A stretch of DNA of 64,000 nt from Erpobdella octoculata (lineage: Eukaryota > Annelida > Clitellata > Hirudinida > Erpobdellidae): NCBI GenBank assembly GCA_963978895.1, contig OZ022240.1:19735406-19799405 (forward strand), in the 5' to 3' direction. The position numbers were made by a program, and so were the translations under genes. The first letter of the stretch is position 1. Each line of letters starts with the position of its first letter. The notes beneath the pieces were generated by a model. The model was given only the letters and a program-made list of their open reading frames with translations. It was not told where the DNA came from and did no database searches. Of the stretch, positions 23,648-34,462 are shown in pieces.

Positions 23648-23760
23648 ACACGATCGCCGACTTCCTCTCACGCGCTACCGACGATGAACCATGAATCAAC
23701 CTCAGTGTCTCGATTCATCTGGATACCAGGACGGACGATGAAGACAAGGTGAGCCGATAA
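23647..23760 (+). pseudogene. C-terminus of the element's pol (RNase H end)
   Basis: NTIADFLSRATDDEP from 23647 resembles the NVVADALSR signature at the end of Ty3/Gypsy RNase H domains. A TGA, then about 20 more codons, lead to TAA at 23758. It is out of frame with the spectrin segment and sits only 35 bp before the 3' LTR, so RNase H would be the last pol domain. Confidence 0.55.
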
Positions 23761-23782
23761 CGAAGAATCCGTTATCGTCTTT

Positions 23783-23793
23783 GAGAAGGGAGG
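23783..23793 (+). promoter_or_regulatory. Polypurine tract
   Basis: GAGAAGGGAGG lies two bases before the 3' LTR start (TATGTCAC at 23794) and would prime plus-strand synthesis. Confidence 0.8.
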
Positions 23794-24296
23794 TATGTCA
23801 CTGTTGTCTCCATCGTCGATTGTAATTTTGAGCTGAATAACTTTATTGCGCGGACTAGGCGGAGAGCGCGATGAAAAACGCCGACTAGAGAGGTAGCGTC
23901 GGTTCGCTTATTAATCGAACTCGCTCGTTTTTTGTGTGTTTTTAGTTCTAGCGTCTTTCCTATTAAGTTTTCGATAATAATTTTAGTACGTTGTATAGAT
24001 ATTGTGTAGTCCTTTATTTGTACCTAATTTTATCGATTTCGGATGAGTATTAAATAAGTTGTAGCGTGAAATGTAACATATTTTAAGCACACTTTTTTGT
24101 AAATTTGTTGAGTGCTGACGTAAGCGTTTTCGTTCTGCGTTGTGATTGGCTCTTTAAGTAATTATCATAATTCCTTTTGACTAAGTGTCGTTTCTAGCAA
24201 TTTGTATCGTTGCTAATGTAAAACTTTTTAGTATATCAAATTATAAAACGAATTATCTGTTTGGAAAAATAGTTTAGTTTAATATTATTACTTCTT

Positions 24297-24538
24297 TTTT
24301 TTTTTTTTTATGATAGTTTAATGTCCTTATACATAGTATTTTTAGACATGGGGAATGGGAGGGAAGGGTGGGGGTGGGGAGGAAAAAAAAGGGAAGAAGA
24401 AAAGGAAATAAGAAGAGCCAGAAAATTGCTAAATAATAACACTTTAGGAAGAGGAAAAATTCAGTAGAATATGAATCTAGAATACTCTTTTTCTTCCTTT
24501 TTCCTCTTCCTACTATAACCGTTCCTGGATTGCCGTCC
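24297..24538 (-). mobile_element. 5'-truncated LINE, 3' UTR only
   Basis: Reverse complement of the 3' end at 28520-28757: poly(T) at 24297, then GGGAATGGGAGGGAAGGG, ending CCGTTCCTGGATTGCCGTCC. Flanked by a 13-bp duplication ATTATTACTTCTT (24284-24296 and 24539-24551). It is thus a separate TPRT insertion of the same LINE family, opposite in orientation. Confidence 0.88.
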
Positions 24539-24744
24539 ATTATTACTTCTTCGCGGTGATTTTGTTGTATATTGCCTTTGTAAACCTTTGTGTGTCAAAC
24601 GGTCACGTGGGGCTAGTCAAACGGTCACGTGGGGTTAGTCACACGGTCACGTGGAATTAAGGTTGCATTCGGATTGGTGGTTTTTGTATATTAAAATTGA
24701 CACGTGTGCTAGGCTATATAAGAAAATTTTGCGATTGGAATTTT

Positions 24745-26352
24745 CCGATACACATTTTTTTTCCTCGTTCGCGTTGATGTTGTTGCCAGCTCTCCGAATC
24801 TTGTTTTATCGCTCTCTTGCACGTGTTGTAAAGTGTCGCCGGTCTCATGGGGCCGAAAAAGAAGTTAAAGTTTAACCAGCCTTCGAGAAACATCATCGAA
24901 GAAGCATGGGCTCAAGCTTCCGACAGTGAGGAATCTACTCCTCCCCAGAAGAAAACCAGTTCTGCAGAAACACCGCTGACATCTGCCGCCAACAGAACAC
25001 TACCGTTAGACATAGAGAAAATCATTGCTGAAACCTTCACCCCTGCAAAGATCCTGGCAAGCTTCAAGAGCATTTCATCAGTCAAAACAGGACCCAGCCA
25101 ACAGAACAAGCAACAACAACCAACGACAGAAGAACCCAATGAACTGATCGAACTCTTAATCTTGACGGATATGACCAAGATAGATCCCTTCCAAATCGAA
25201 GGCAGCCTATCCAAATACCTGAACCGAAAGCCAGTGATTACCGGCAAGGGTAAAAAAATTCAAGTCCTTGTGTCAAGAACTGAAAATGAAAAAATGAAAA
25301 ACATACAAGAAATAGCCGGATATCAGGTTAGAGTACTAAATAAACCATTAATTAAGAAGATAAAAATGATTATTACCGGTGTTCCACTGGAAATTTCAAT
25401 AGATATCATAACAAAAAACTCTGGATGCTCCGCAGCAGTGCGGATAAAGAAAAAAATTGATGGAAGGTTTCAGGAGACCACCGCGGTCATCCTTACTTAC
25501 GAACCGGATCAGAATCCTCCGAACTATGTTAAAATATCCTTTTTGAACTTTCGGGTCAAGGAGTACCTCCCTAACCCAGTTAGATGTTTTAACTGTAACC
25601 AATTCGGGCATGTGGCTAAATATTGTAAGGCCAAAACCTCTTGCCCTAGGTGTGCCGGAGAGCATGAGCTAAAAAACTGCTCAACGCCACAACTAGAACC
25701 TTCTAAAAAGATATGTGCCAGCTGCCAGTCTCCTGACCACAGGACAGGAAGCGAAGAATGCCCCAAGTGGCAGAAAGCCAAAAGAACTATCGAGATTGCC
25801 ACATCAAGGAAAACATACTCAGAGGCGCTGAAAAGCGGTTTTAAAAAAACTACAGAGGCCGAGATCAAAGACAAAACACCTGAAATTCAAAAACAAATAA
25901 CTAGGATTGCCGAAAAGACTGACGTCCTGAAAAAGAAATCCACAGGAAAAACACCAGAGGCAGACACGGTTGCTAAATTGCTAACCATGATTGATCAGAT
26001 TTTGCAGGTGCTGTCCACGTTGGTCAACCAAAAAGACGAACACCACAACCAAGAAATTGCAGCTTCAAAGACTGCAGCAGCCATTCTCCCTGGCTCCGGG
26101 ATTGAGGAATCAGCTGGAGAATGGCAACAATGATGTGCATCCAAAGAAAGAGAGGGAAGAAGAAGAAGATGAAGAATTTTTTAGATATATTTTCTGACAT
26201 TTTTCTTTTTCCCTCTCCAAATGGACATTTTTATTTTTATTGTATTTTTATTTTTATTGTATTTCTTTCCTTCTTTCTTTTTTTTATGTTCCGTCTAAAA
26301 ATACAATGTATAAAGACGTTAAACAATAATAAAAAAAAAAAAAAAAAAAAAA
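24745..26352 (+). mobile_element. ORF1-only LINE derivative, unit A
   Basis: Has a 5' UTR that includes GATGTTGTTGCCAGCTCTC, one open reading frame (24847-26133), a 220-bp 3' UTR and poly(A). It is flanked by ATTGGAATTTT (24734-24744 and 26353-26363). No endonuclease or reverse transcriptase is present, yet the 5' end is full length, because unit B has the same start. This is a half-LINE, mobilised in trans. Confidence 0.85.
24847..26133 (+). CDS. LINE ORF1 protein with three CCHC knuckles (unit A)
   Basis: 428 codons from ATG in GTCTCATGGGG. N-terminal MGPKKKLKFNQPSR is basic and the middle region has an RRM-like block around MIITGVPLEISIDIITKNSG. Three zinc knuckles are CFNCNQFGHVAKYC, CPRCAGEHELKNC and CASCQSPDHRTGSEEC. 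This is the ORF1/Gag-like nucleic-acid chaperone of I/Jockey-group LINEs, which packages the RNA. The last residues, PGSGIEESAGEWQQ, are encoded by DNA resembling the 3' UTR of the full element (see 28480-28510), so the C-terminus was created by the deletion that removed ORF2. The frame is intact. Confidence 0.85.
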   Translation: MGPKKKLKFNQPSRNIIEEAWAQASDSEESTPPQKKTSSAETPLTSAANRTLPLDIEKIIAETFTPAKILASFKSISSVKTGPSQQNKQQQPTTEEPNELIELLILTDMTKIDPFQIEGSLSKYLNRKPVITGKGKKIQVLVSRTENEKMKNIQEIAGYQVRVLNKPLIKKIKMIITGVPLEISIDIITKNSGCSAAVRIKKKIDGRFQETTAVILTYEPDQNPPNYVKISFLNFRVKEYLPNPVRCFNCNQFGHVAKYCKAKTSCPRCAGEHELKNCSTPQLEPSKKICASCQSPDHRTGSEECPKWQKAKRTIEIATSRKTYSEALKSGFKKTTEAEIKDKTPEIQKQITRIAEKTDVLKKKSTGKTPEADTVAKLLTMIDQILQVLSTLVNQKDEHHNQEIAASKTAAAILPGSGIEESAGEWQQ

Positions 26353-26363
26353 ATTGGAATTTT

Positions 26364-27948
26364 CCGTTTCCTGTTGATGTTGTTGCCAGCTCTCGGAATC
26401 TCTGTTATCGTTAACTCACACGTGTTGTGAATTTTCGCTCAGTGACATGGGGCCAAAAAAGAAGGCCAAGTTTAACAAGCCTTCAAGGGACATCGTCGAG
26501 GAAGCATGGAGACAAGCTTCCGACAGTGAGGAAACCACTCCTCCACAGAGAAAGACGTTCGCATCAGAGCAACCGCCGACACCTGCCGTCAGGACAACAC
26601 CATCGATAGATGTTCAGAAACTCATTGCCGAAACCCTTACTCCTGCCAAGATCCTAGAAAGCTTCAGGAGCATAGCTTCAGCCAAAACAGGACCCAGCCA
26701 ACAGAACTTGCAACAACATCCGACAGCTGAAAACCATCCTGAAGAAACTGTGGAGTTTATTCTACTGAACGAACTGAACAAGATCAACCCTTTCAAAATT
26801 GAAGAGAGCCTTTCAGGTTTTCTCAAACGACAACCAGAAATTACGGCCAAAGGAAGAAAATTAAAGATCCTAGCCACCAAAAGTGAGAGGGAGAAACTAG
26901 AACAACTGAAAGAAATAGCCGGTTACCAGGTCAGTTTCCTTAAGCCTTTTGTTAAGAAAACAAAATTGATTATTACCGGGGTTCCGACAGAAATCTCATT
27001 AGAAACAATTATCGAAAAATCCGGGTGTGCCGCAGCTGTACGAATTAAGAAAAAAATAGATGGGAGATTTCAGGAATCCACTGCGGTCATCCTCACCTTT
27101 GAACCGGACCGGATCCCTCCGAAGCATATCAGAATATCATTCTTAACTTTCAGACTGAAGGAATACATACCGTACCCGGTAAGATGCTTCAATTGCAATC
27201 AATACGGACACGTGGCCAAGTATTGTAAGGCCAAAACTTCTTGCCCTAAGTGTGCCGGAGAGCACGAGCTAAGAAACTGCTCAACACCAGAGCTAGAACA
27301 ACCTAAAAAGATATGTGCCAGCTGCCAGACTCCTGACCACAGGACAGGCAGCGAGGAATGCCCCAAGTGGCAGAAAGCCAAAAAAGATATCGACACTGCG
27401 ACATCAAAAAAAACATACTCAGAGGCGCTGAAAAGCGGTTCTAAACAAATTACAGAGACCAAGATCCAAGACAAAACACCTGAAATCCAAAATCATGTAA
27501 CCAATATTGCCGAAAGGACTAACGCTCTGAAAAAGAAAGCCACAGGAAAAACACCAGAAGCAGACACGGTAGCCAAATTGCTAACCATGATTGATCAGAT
27601 TTTGCAGGTGCTGTCCACTTTGGTCAACCAAAAAGACGAACACCACAACCAAGAAATTGCAGCTTCAAAGACTGCAGCAGCCATTCTCCCTGGCTCCGGG
27701 ATTGAGGAATCAGCTGGAGGATGGCAACAATGATGTTCAACCAAAGAAAGAGAGGGAAGAAGAAGAAGATAAAGAATTTTTTAGATATATTTTCTGACAT
27801 TTTTCTTTTTCCCTCTCTAAATGGACACATTGATTTTGATTTTGATTTTTTTTTGTATTTCTTTCTTTCTTTCTTTTTTTTTATGTTCCGTCTAAAAATA
27901 CAATGTATAAAGACGTTAAACAATAATAAAAAAAAAAAAAAAAAAAAA
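26364..27948 (+). mobile_element. ORF1-only LINE derivative, unit B
   Basis: Same structure as unit A: the related 5' UTR GATGTTGTTGCCAGCTCTC at 26373, ORF1 at 26447-27733, 3' UTR with TCTAAAAATACAATGTATAA, and poly(A). It is flanked by ATTGGAATTTT (26353) and GATTGGAATTTT (27949). It abuts unit A with one target copy between them. Confidence 0.85.
26447..27733 (+). CDS. LINE ORF1 protein with three CCHC knuckles (unit B)
   Basis: 428 codons, the same length as unit A's product. Knuckles are CFNCNQYGHVAKYC, CPKCAGEHELRNC and CASCQTPDHRTGSEEC. The N-terminal two-thirds has diverged clearly from unit A, whereas the last ~63 residues differ at only one position. The two units are therefore distinct sublineages sharing one 3' module. 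The frame is intact and may still be translated. Confidence 0.85.
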   Translation: MGPKKKAKFNKPSRDIVEEAWRQASDSEETTPPQRKTFASEQPPTPAVRTTPSIDVQKLIAETLTPAKILESFRSIASAKTGPSQQNLQQHPTAENHPEETVEFILLNELNKINPFKIEESLSGFLKRQPEITAKGRKLKILATKSEREKLEQLKEIAGYQVSFLKPFVKKTKLIITGVPTEISLETIIEKSGCAAAVRIKKKIDGRFQESTAVILTFEPDRIPPKHIRISFLTFRLKEYIPYPVRCFNCNQYGHVAKYCKAKTSCPKCAGEHELRNCSTPELEQPKKICASCQTPDHRTGSEECPKWQKAKKDIDTATSKKTYSEALKSGSKQITETKIQDKTPEIQNHVTNIAERTNALKKKATGKTPEADTVAKLLTMIDQILQVLSTLVNQKDEHHNQEIAASKTAAAILPGSGIEESAGGWQQ

Positions 27949-27966
27949 GATTGGAATTTTAGTTCT

Positions 27967-28467
27967 GGTAACGAAGCTGCTGATCGACTTGCTAAAAGTG
28001 CGATCAAGCATGCAGAAGTCGAACTTGTGATCGAGAGAGAACTAGTAGACTTCAAGAGGGCCATCAGGAAAGAGATAATGCGTGAGTGGCAAAAAAGATG
28101 GGATGAGGAATCCCATAGCCGCCATTACTGGTCTATTGAGTCGAAAGTCTATCAAAAAATCAAGTTCGCCACAACGCCCCGGTGCAAGGAAGTTGCCATT
28201 ACCAGACTCCGTCTAGGTAAATGTCGACTGAACCATTACTTAAAAATTTTGGACTTGCATGATATGGGTTTGTGCGAAACTTGCAGGAGTCCGGAAACTG
28301 TTGAACACTGGGTGCTCAACTGCAGGGCAACAGGTCATCCTAGAACCAAGATGAGAAGAATCTGCAGACGTTTCAAGCAAGAACCCACCCTGCCAGTCGT
28401 CTTAAAGTCTCCACGATGCCAGGACGTCATCTACTCCTGGATCAAGGATCACAACATCGTGCTGTGA
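27967..28467 (+). pseudogene. LINE ORF2 C-terminus: RNase H end and HCCC finger
   Basis: GNEAADRLAKSAIKHAEV is the last helix of a LINE RNase H domain. A basic region and the finger CETCRSPETVEHWVLNC follow, and the frame ends at DHNIVL before TGA (28465-28467). An RNase H domain after reverse transcriptase is typical of the I group and relatives. Open but truncated; it would need an upstream fusion to be translated. Confidence 0.8.
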
Positions 28468-28757
28468 TCAACGACTGGCCATCCAGCTTAATCCGGGATT
28501 GAGGATGACAGCAGGACGGCAATCCAGGAACGGTTATAGTAGGAAGAGGAAAAAGGAAGAAAAAGAATATTCTAGATTCATATTCTACTGAATTTTTCCT
28601 CTTCCTAAAGTGTTATTATTTAGCAATTTTCTGGCTCTTCTTATTTCCTTTTCCTTTTTCCTATTTTTTTTCCTACCCACCCCTACCCTTCCCTCCCATT
28701 CCCCATGTCTAAAAATACTATGTATAAGGACATTAAACTATCATAAAAAAAAAAAAA
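27967..28757 (+). mobile_element. 5'-truncated LINE with ORF2 C-terminus, unit C
   Basis: Starts within ORF2 at GGTAACGAAGCTGCTGATCG, ends with a 290-bp 3' UTR and poly(A), and is flanked by GATTGGAATTTTAGTTCT (27949-27966) and ATTGGAATTTTAGTTCT (28758-28774). Its TCTAAAAATACTATGTATAAGGAC tail corresponds to the tails of units A and B. This long duplication reaches further into the LTR than those of A and B, so C is the oldest of the three. Confidence 0.85.
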
Positions 28758-29013
28758 AATTGGAATTTTAGTTCTCTTCTTCGTGCGATTTTGAGAGGTA
28801 AAGCTCTGTCCGATTAGTTTCGTTTGTGTTATATTAATAAACTGTTGAACCTTGTTAGTCTCGAATCAGTTGTTTCGTCGTCAGGCATCAATACCCGAGC
28901 AGAATCCCATCACAAGCGGGAAAGCGACCTGGAGCGGGGAAGGAAACGGGAGCGAGAGAAAAACGATAGAAAAACCTCTAAAATTCCTGGGCAACGCCGG
29001 GTACCCCGCTAGT

Positions 29014-29234
29014 TATATAATAATTATTTTCTACTTTTTTGTTTTTCTCCATTGCCATCTAGCGAATGTAATGAAAACCTAATGCGCTTGTGAGATCAAA
29101 ATTATTATTGGTGATAATGTATTTTAAGGCAAATAAGGCGCGCGTAAAATTAAAATTAAATTATTTTCAACTGTTTATTTTTTTTTGCTATATGGCTGCG
29201 GATCACTTTATATACCACTATCACCACCAGCTTA
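29014..29234. other. AT-rich spacer
   Basis: No gene or element recognised between the HelB end and the next LINE fragment. Confidence 0.5.
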
Positions 29235-29737
29235 TCCATGGACTCAGAGCTTAATATAAAAGTTAGTAGGGCTTTTGCAACGATGACCGGACTATCTCAG
29301 AAAGTGAGGAACAACAAAGTACTGACAATATCAACCAAGGTTGCCCTGTATCGCGCGTGTTTACTAAGCACCCTCCTCTATGCCGGTAGAGCCTGGGTCC
29401 TATATTTCAGGCAGAAGAAACGATTGTGCGCATTTTACAGGCGTTTTCTACGACGCATACTCGGAATTTGATGGCAGGATTGTGTTCTAAAAAATGTAAT
29501 GTTACAGCGTGCTAAAGTTTTATGCATGACAATTCCCATTCGCCAACGTCGACTCAGATGGCTGGGATGTGTGAGCAGGATGGAGGATGGCAGAATTACT
29601 ATACTCTGAATTTGCCACAGAGAAACGCTTTGCAGACCGACTTCATCTCCAATTCAAAGATGTCTGCAAGTAAGACCTCAAAACCCTGATCATAGAAGCA
29701 AATGGCTGGGAGGATCTTGTCAGAGACATATCTGGCT
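29235..29737 (+). pseudogene. LINE reverse transcriptase C-terminus, left part
   Basis: VSRAFATMTGLSQKVRNNK, STKVALYRACLLSTLLYAG, YRRFLRRILGI, then after a TGA (29469) RQRRLRWLGCVSRMEDGRI. These are ordered landmarks of the thumb and tail region of a common animal LINE group. The sequence stops at 29737 inside the tail, where the hAT element begins, and resumes at 32128. Confidence 0.75.
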
Positions 29738-30129
29738 CAGGGCCGTAGCAGAGACATGTCTAGCCAGAGACAAAAATTTACCGAAGACAAATCAATCTTT
29801 TGCTATAGGCGCAAAAAACCTACAACACCTATATGTGTGTGTAGCACCCAAAAATTAAACTTTTCTAAAGCTTATTTTGATTTCACTCTTGCTTTTCCTT
29901 TTTTTCAAATATAACCTACCCCACCAACAGCTATGCATTTAAATGTAATAATAGGGTATTGAAAAGACTTGAAAACTTTATTTATTTAAAGGCTAAATTA
30001 ATTCGTCGATGTCCTGATGAATCCCAGCGCTGCGAAATCTTCAAAAGGCCAGGGCAGGGGCGCAGCCAGAGGGACCCGAGGATCTCGGCCCCCCGAAACC
30101 TTGCCAATGTTGATGTTGAAGTGACGCGT

Positions 30130-30334
30130 GTGCCCGTGATTTCTTCACCACTTGCCCCTTTTTTCCGCGACAGCCGAGAGATCCTTCTCAGCAATGCGCA
30201 TACTCAAATCTGATCTACGCACCACAATGGGCCAGACAAGGCTAAATGGATTTGCCCAGATGACTATCAATCGCAACATTAACATTAATGAAGAAACCGT
30301 CATCGACATTTTTCGCAGAAAAAACATCGGCTGA
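30130..30334 (+). pseudogene. hAT transposase C-terminal dimerisation domain
   Basis: SATAERSFSAMRILKSDLRT and MGQTRLNGFAQMTINRN form the conserved hAT dimerisation motif (the ERxFS block and the RLxxLA block). A base change in the upstream poly(T) shifts the frame relative to the sister copy at 53640. The catalytic domain is missing. Confidence 0.78.
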
Positions 30335-30544
30335 ATTTTATAATGTAATTTACTGTTACAAATTAAATGTCTTATGGTTTGTTATTACTAATTATTGCTG
30401 AAACTGTCGTTAATCTTTGACTTTTGTGGGTCTAAAATTTCTCTGTAAAACTCCTTACTAATCAGTTTCCCCGGAAACAACCGTAGCACTTCCAAAAAAC
30501 GAGTTTTCCGGAGCGTCAGGGGAACATCTGGGGACGAATAAAAC

Positions 30545-31555
30545 GTTGGACAAGATTTGCCAAAGGTTCTATTGGGTATATTGTAAAATTGATGTAGAAG
30601 AATAGTGTCGAAAATGTGATACCTGTGCCGCTTGTAAAGGACACGTTAAAACAAAGGGCCATTTACAACAGTACAATGTAGGTGCCCCTTTTGAAAGAAT
30701 TTCTATAGATTTGGCAGGTCCCTTTCCAGTGTCAAAATCTGGCAATAAGTACATTCTTGTTGTAATAGATTAATTTACAAAATGGCCAGAGGTGTTTGCT
30801 ATACCTAATCAAGAAGCAGTGACAGTTGCCAATGTTGTTGTGGATGACTGGGTTAGTCGCTATGGAGTACCAATGGAGCTTCATTCTGATCAGGACAAGA
30901 ACTTCGATTCACAACTGTTTAGAGAAATGTGCCGTGTTTTAGGAATACACAAAACCCGCACAACTGCCCTACACCGCCCACAGTCTGACGGTATATGGTG
31001 GAACGATTTAACCGAACTATTCAACAACATTTGTCTAAGATGATCGGTGAAAATCAAGTAGATTGGGATAAACTCATTCTGTTATTCCTGATGGCTTACA
31101 GAGGATCTACTCACAATACGACGGTCACACCAAGTAAAATGTTATTTGGACGGGAGATACGACTTCCATGCGATCTCATGTTTGGAAGTCCAGGAGACAC
31201 AGTAGAATCGGAAAGCGAGTATGCTGCACAATTGCGGGCTCGATTAAATTAAATTCATTTTGTAGCTCGAAATAGGATCAAGGCAGCCTGCGACAGAATG
31301 AAAACTCGGTATGATCGACAATCAAATATGAAAAAGTTTAGAGAAAAGGACTTGGTGTGGTTCTACAATCCACAATGCAAAATTGGGAAATCACCTAAAC
31401 TTCAACAAGACTGGGAAGGACCATATCGAATTATTAAAAAGATCAAAGATGTCATCAACCGGATTCAAAAGGGCCTAAAATGAAAGTAATTCATGTCGAC
31501 CGTCTTGTCAAGTATTATGGAGGCAATGAAGCTGTTCGGGACGAACAGAATTAAT
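30545..31555 (+). pseudogene. Ty3/Gypsy integrase, broken
   Basis: Zinc-binding remnant CRKCDTCAACKGH, then the catalytic core: Asp in ERISIDLAGPFP (near 30708), Asp in LHSDQDKNF (near 30890) and Glu in MVERFNRTIQ (near 31001). The C-terminal part has MLFGREIRLPCDLMFG, DLVWFYNPQCKIGKSPKLQ and a final VIHVDRLVKYYGG. Defects are stops near 30600 and 30771, a frameshift between the second Asp and the Glu, TAA near 31250 and a frameshift near 31460. Order and spacing are those of a normal integrase, so it decayed in place. Confidence 0.88.
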
Positions 31556-31604
31556 GAGATAATTATCGCTGATTTTATTATCTATTTCCGCTCGATTGAC
31601 TTTA

Positions 31605-31745
31605 CAGAATTTAAAACGTTATGCTAAGGGACATAATAGCAGGTATAAAAAGACTTATCAAAGCTTCATTCTTATTTTCCAATAAACTACAAAACCGTTC
31701 CAATGAACCCTTATACGATTTAGCAATATTACTACAACATGATAT
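31605..31745 (+). repeat. 3' LTR fragment of the broken Gypsy element
   Basis: ATCAAAGCTTCATTCTTATT, then TTCCAATAAACTACAAAACC, follows the integrase stop by 50 bp. It matches 8863-9015, supporting its identity as an LTR with a polyadenylation signal. Confidence 0.55.
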
Positions 31746-32127
31746 AATTATAATATCTCATTGATCTAAAATGACGATCAGTGAAATTAATTGTTTAATT
31801 TTTTCGGGGTCGGAAATAATTTTATTCCGATCTTCCGACAACCGATAAAAACCGAAAAAACCGACTTTTCTGGGACGTTCCATGCTTAGTGCTAGTGTGC
31901 ACTCTCATCATACAGCGTAACCGACAGTGTGAAGTGTTAAACTCCCTCGTTCTGACTTGTATGACTAGAGCTCCACTACATAGAAACCAATAGTAAACTA
32001 ATCATTAGATTATTCAAGTCGAGGCCAAAAGAACCCAAATACATTTTATATTTATTTGAAAACAATTTTTTGGTCAAATCTCTACCTAGGACACGCCCTC
32101 GGTGTCCTCTTTCTGGCTACGGCCCTG

Positions 32128-32360
32128 GTCTGGCTGAAGACAGGTATTGACCTCCAGACTGAACACAGGCGAGGAAAAACTGCAAATGATCGGCCAGCCA
32201 CTGATTCTGTCTTGTGTCAGACATGCGGTAGATGCTGCCACTAGTGCCACTCACGTGTGGGCCTGTTCAGCCACTATAAAAGCTGCAAGGCCGAGAGAGC
32301 ACAGTTTCCTAGGGCACTAATTTCCGATGTCTCACTTGACTAATGGAAGCCAACACACAA
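32128..32360 (+). pseudogene. LINE C-terminus, right part, with zinc-finger-like motif
   Basis: LKTGIDLQTEHRRGKTAND, then CQTCGRCCH and CHSRVGLFSHYKSC after one stop. These resemble the finger that ends the same LINE group's ORF2. It continues 29235-29737 once the hAT element is removed. Confidence 0.68.
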
Positions 32361-34048
<1,688 letters not shown>

Positions 34049-34462
34049 TCTATATATATAAAAGAACATGTCCTGACTGACTGACTGACTGATAATCAAC
34101 GCCATGTTTAAACGCCTCATCCTAGAAACGTGAAATTTGGAACTTATATTACTTTTATAGCGCAAGCAATCACTATGAAAGGGTTTTTGAAAATTTTGCT
34201 CCTGAGAGGACGAAACTTAAAAACAAACTTTTTTCTAAAACAACACATATCTCGAAAACCAAAAATGAGGGGCTTTTGAAATTTGGTATCTAGATTCTTC
34301 TTAAAAAATGAAAAAATACGTGTTACGCCATTTTTTGAAACTTTGGTTTCCAGGGCCTCAAATGTGGGGTGGAAAATAAAATTATTTGTTTTTTTAAGTA
34401 ACTGCTACTCAAAAACTGTAAATCATGCAGATGTAAAAATTAATTTTCAGTATCCACTCAAA

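Larger units (their letters stand above)
18930..28914 (+). mobile_element. Ty3/Gypsy-type LTR retroelement with captured alpha-spectrin segment
   Basis: Ends TGTCAC...CA on both sides, with a 5-bp target duplication AGCGG (18925-18929 and 28915-28919). Order: 5' LTR, tRNA-Leu-type primer site, gag with nonsense changes, CCHC knuckle, protease, the first part of integrase, then 1.5 kb of intronless alpha-spectrin. A short RNase H C-terminus, a purine tract and the 3' LTR follow. The LTRs differ by only a few percent over their first 350 bp, so insertion is fairly recent. The 3' LTR was later hit by four LINE insertions. The element lacks reverse transcriptase and cannot move by itself. Confidence 0.9.
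23796..28914 (+). repeat. 3' LTR interrupted by four LINE insertions
   Basis: LTR parts lie at 23796-24296, 24539-24744 and 28758-28914, with short target copies at 26353-26363 and 27949-27966. Joined, they give the same 837-bp design as the 5' LTR, including the CACGTG triplet and AATAAA near 28837. It ends CCATCACA at 28914. Confidence 0.88.
29738..32127. mobile_element. hAT element inserted into the LINE fragment
   Basis: Perfect 12-bp inverted ends CAGGGCCGTAGC (29738-29749) and GCTACGGCCCTG (32116-32127). It has an 8-bp target duplication ATCTGGCT/GTCTGGCT (7 of 8 identical; 29730-29737, 32128-32135). It contains a hAT dimerisation-domain remnant and, nested in it, a dead Gypsy integrase with LTR fragment. 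Removing it joins the two halves of the LINE tail. Confidence 0.82.
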
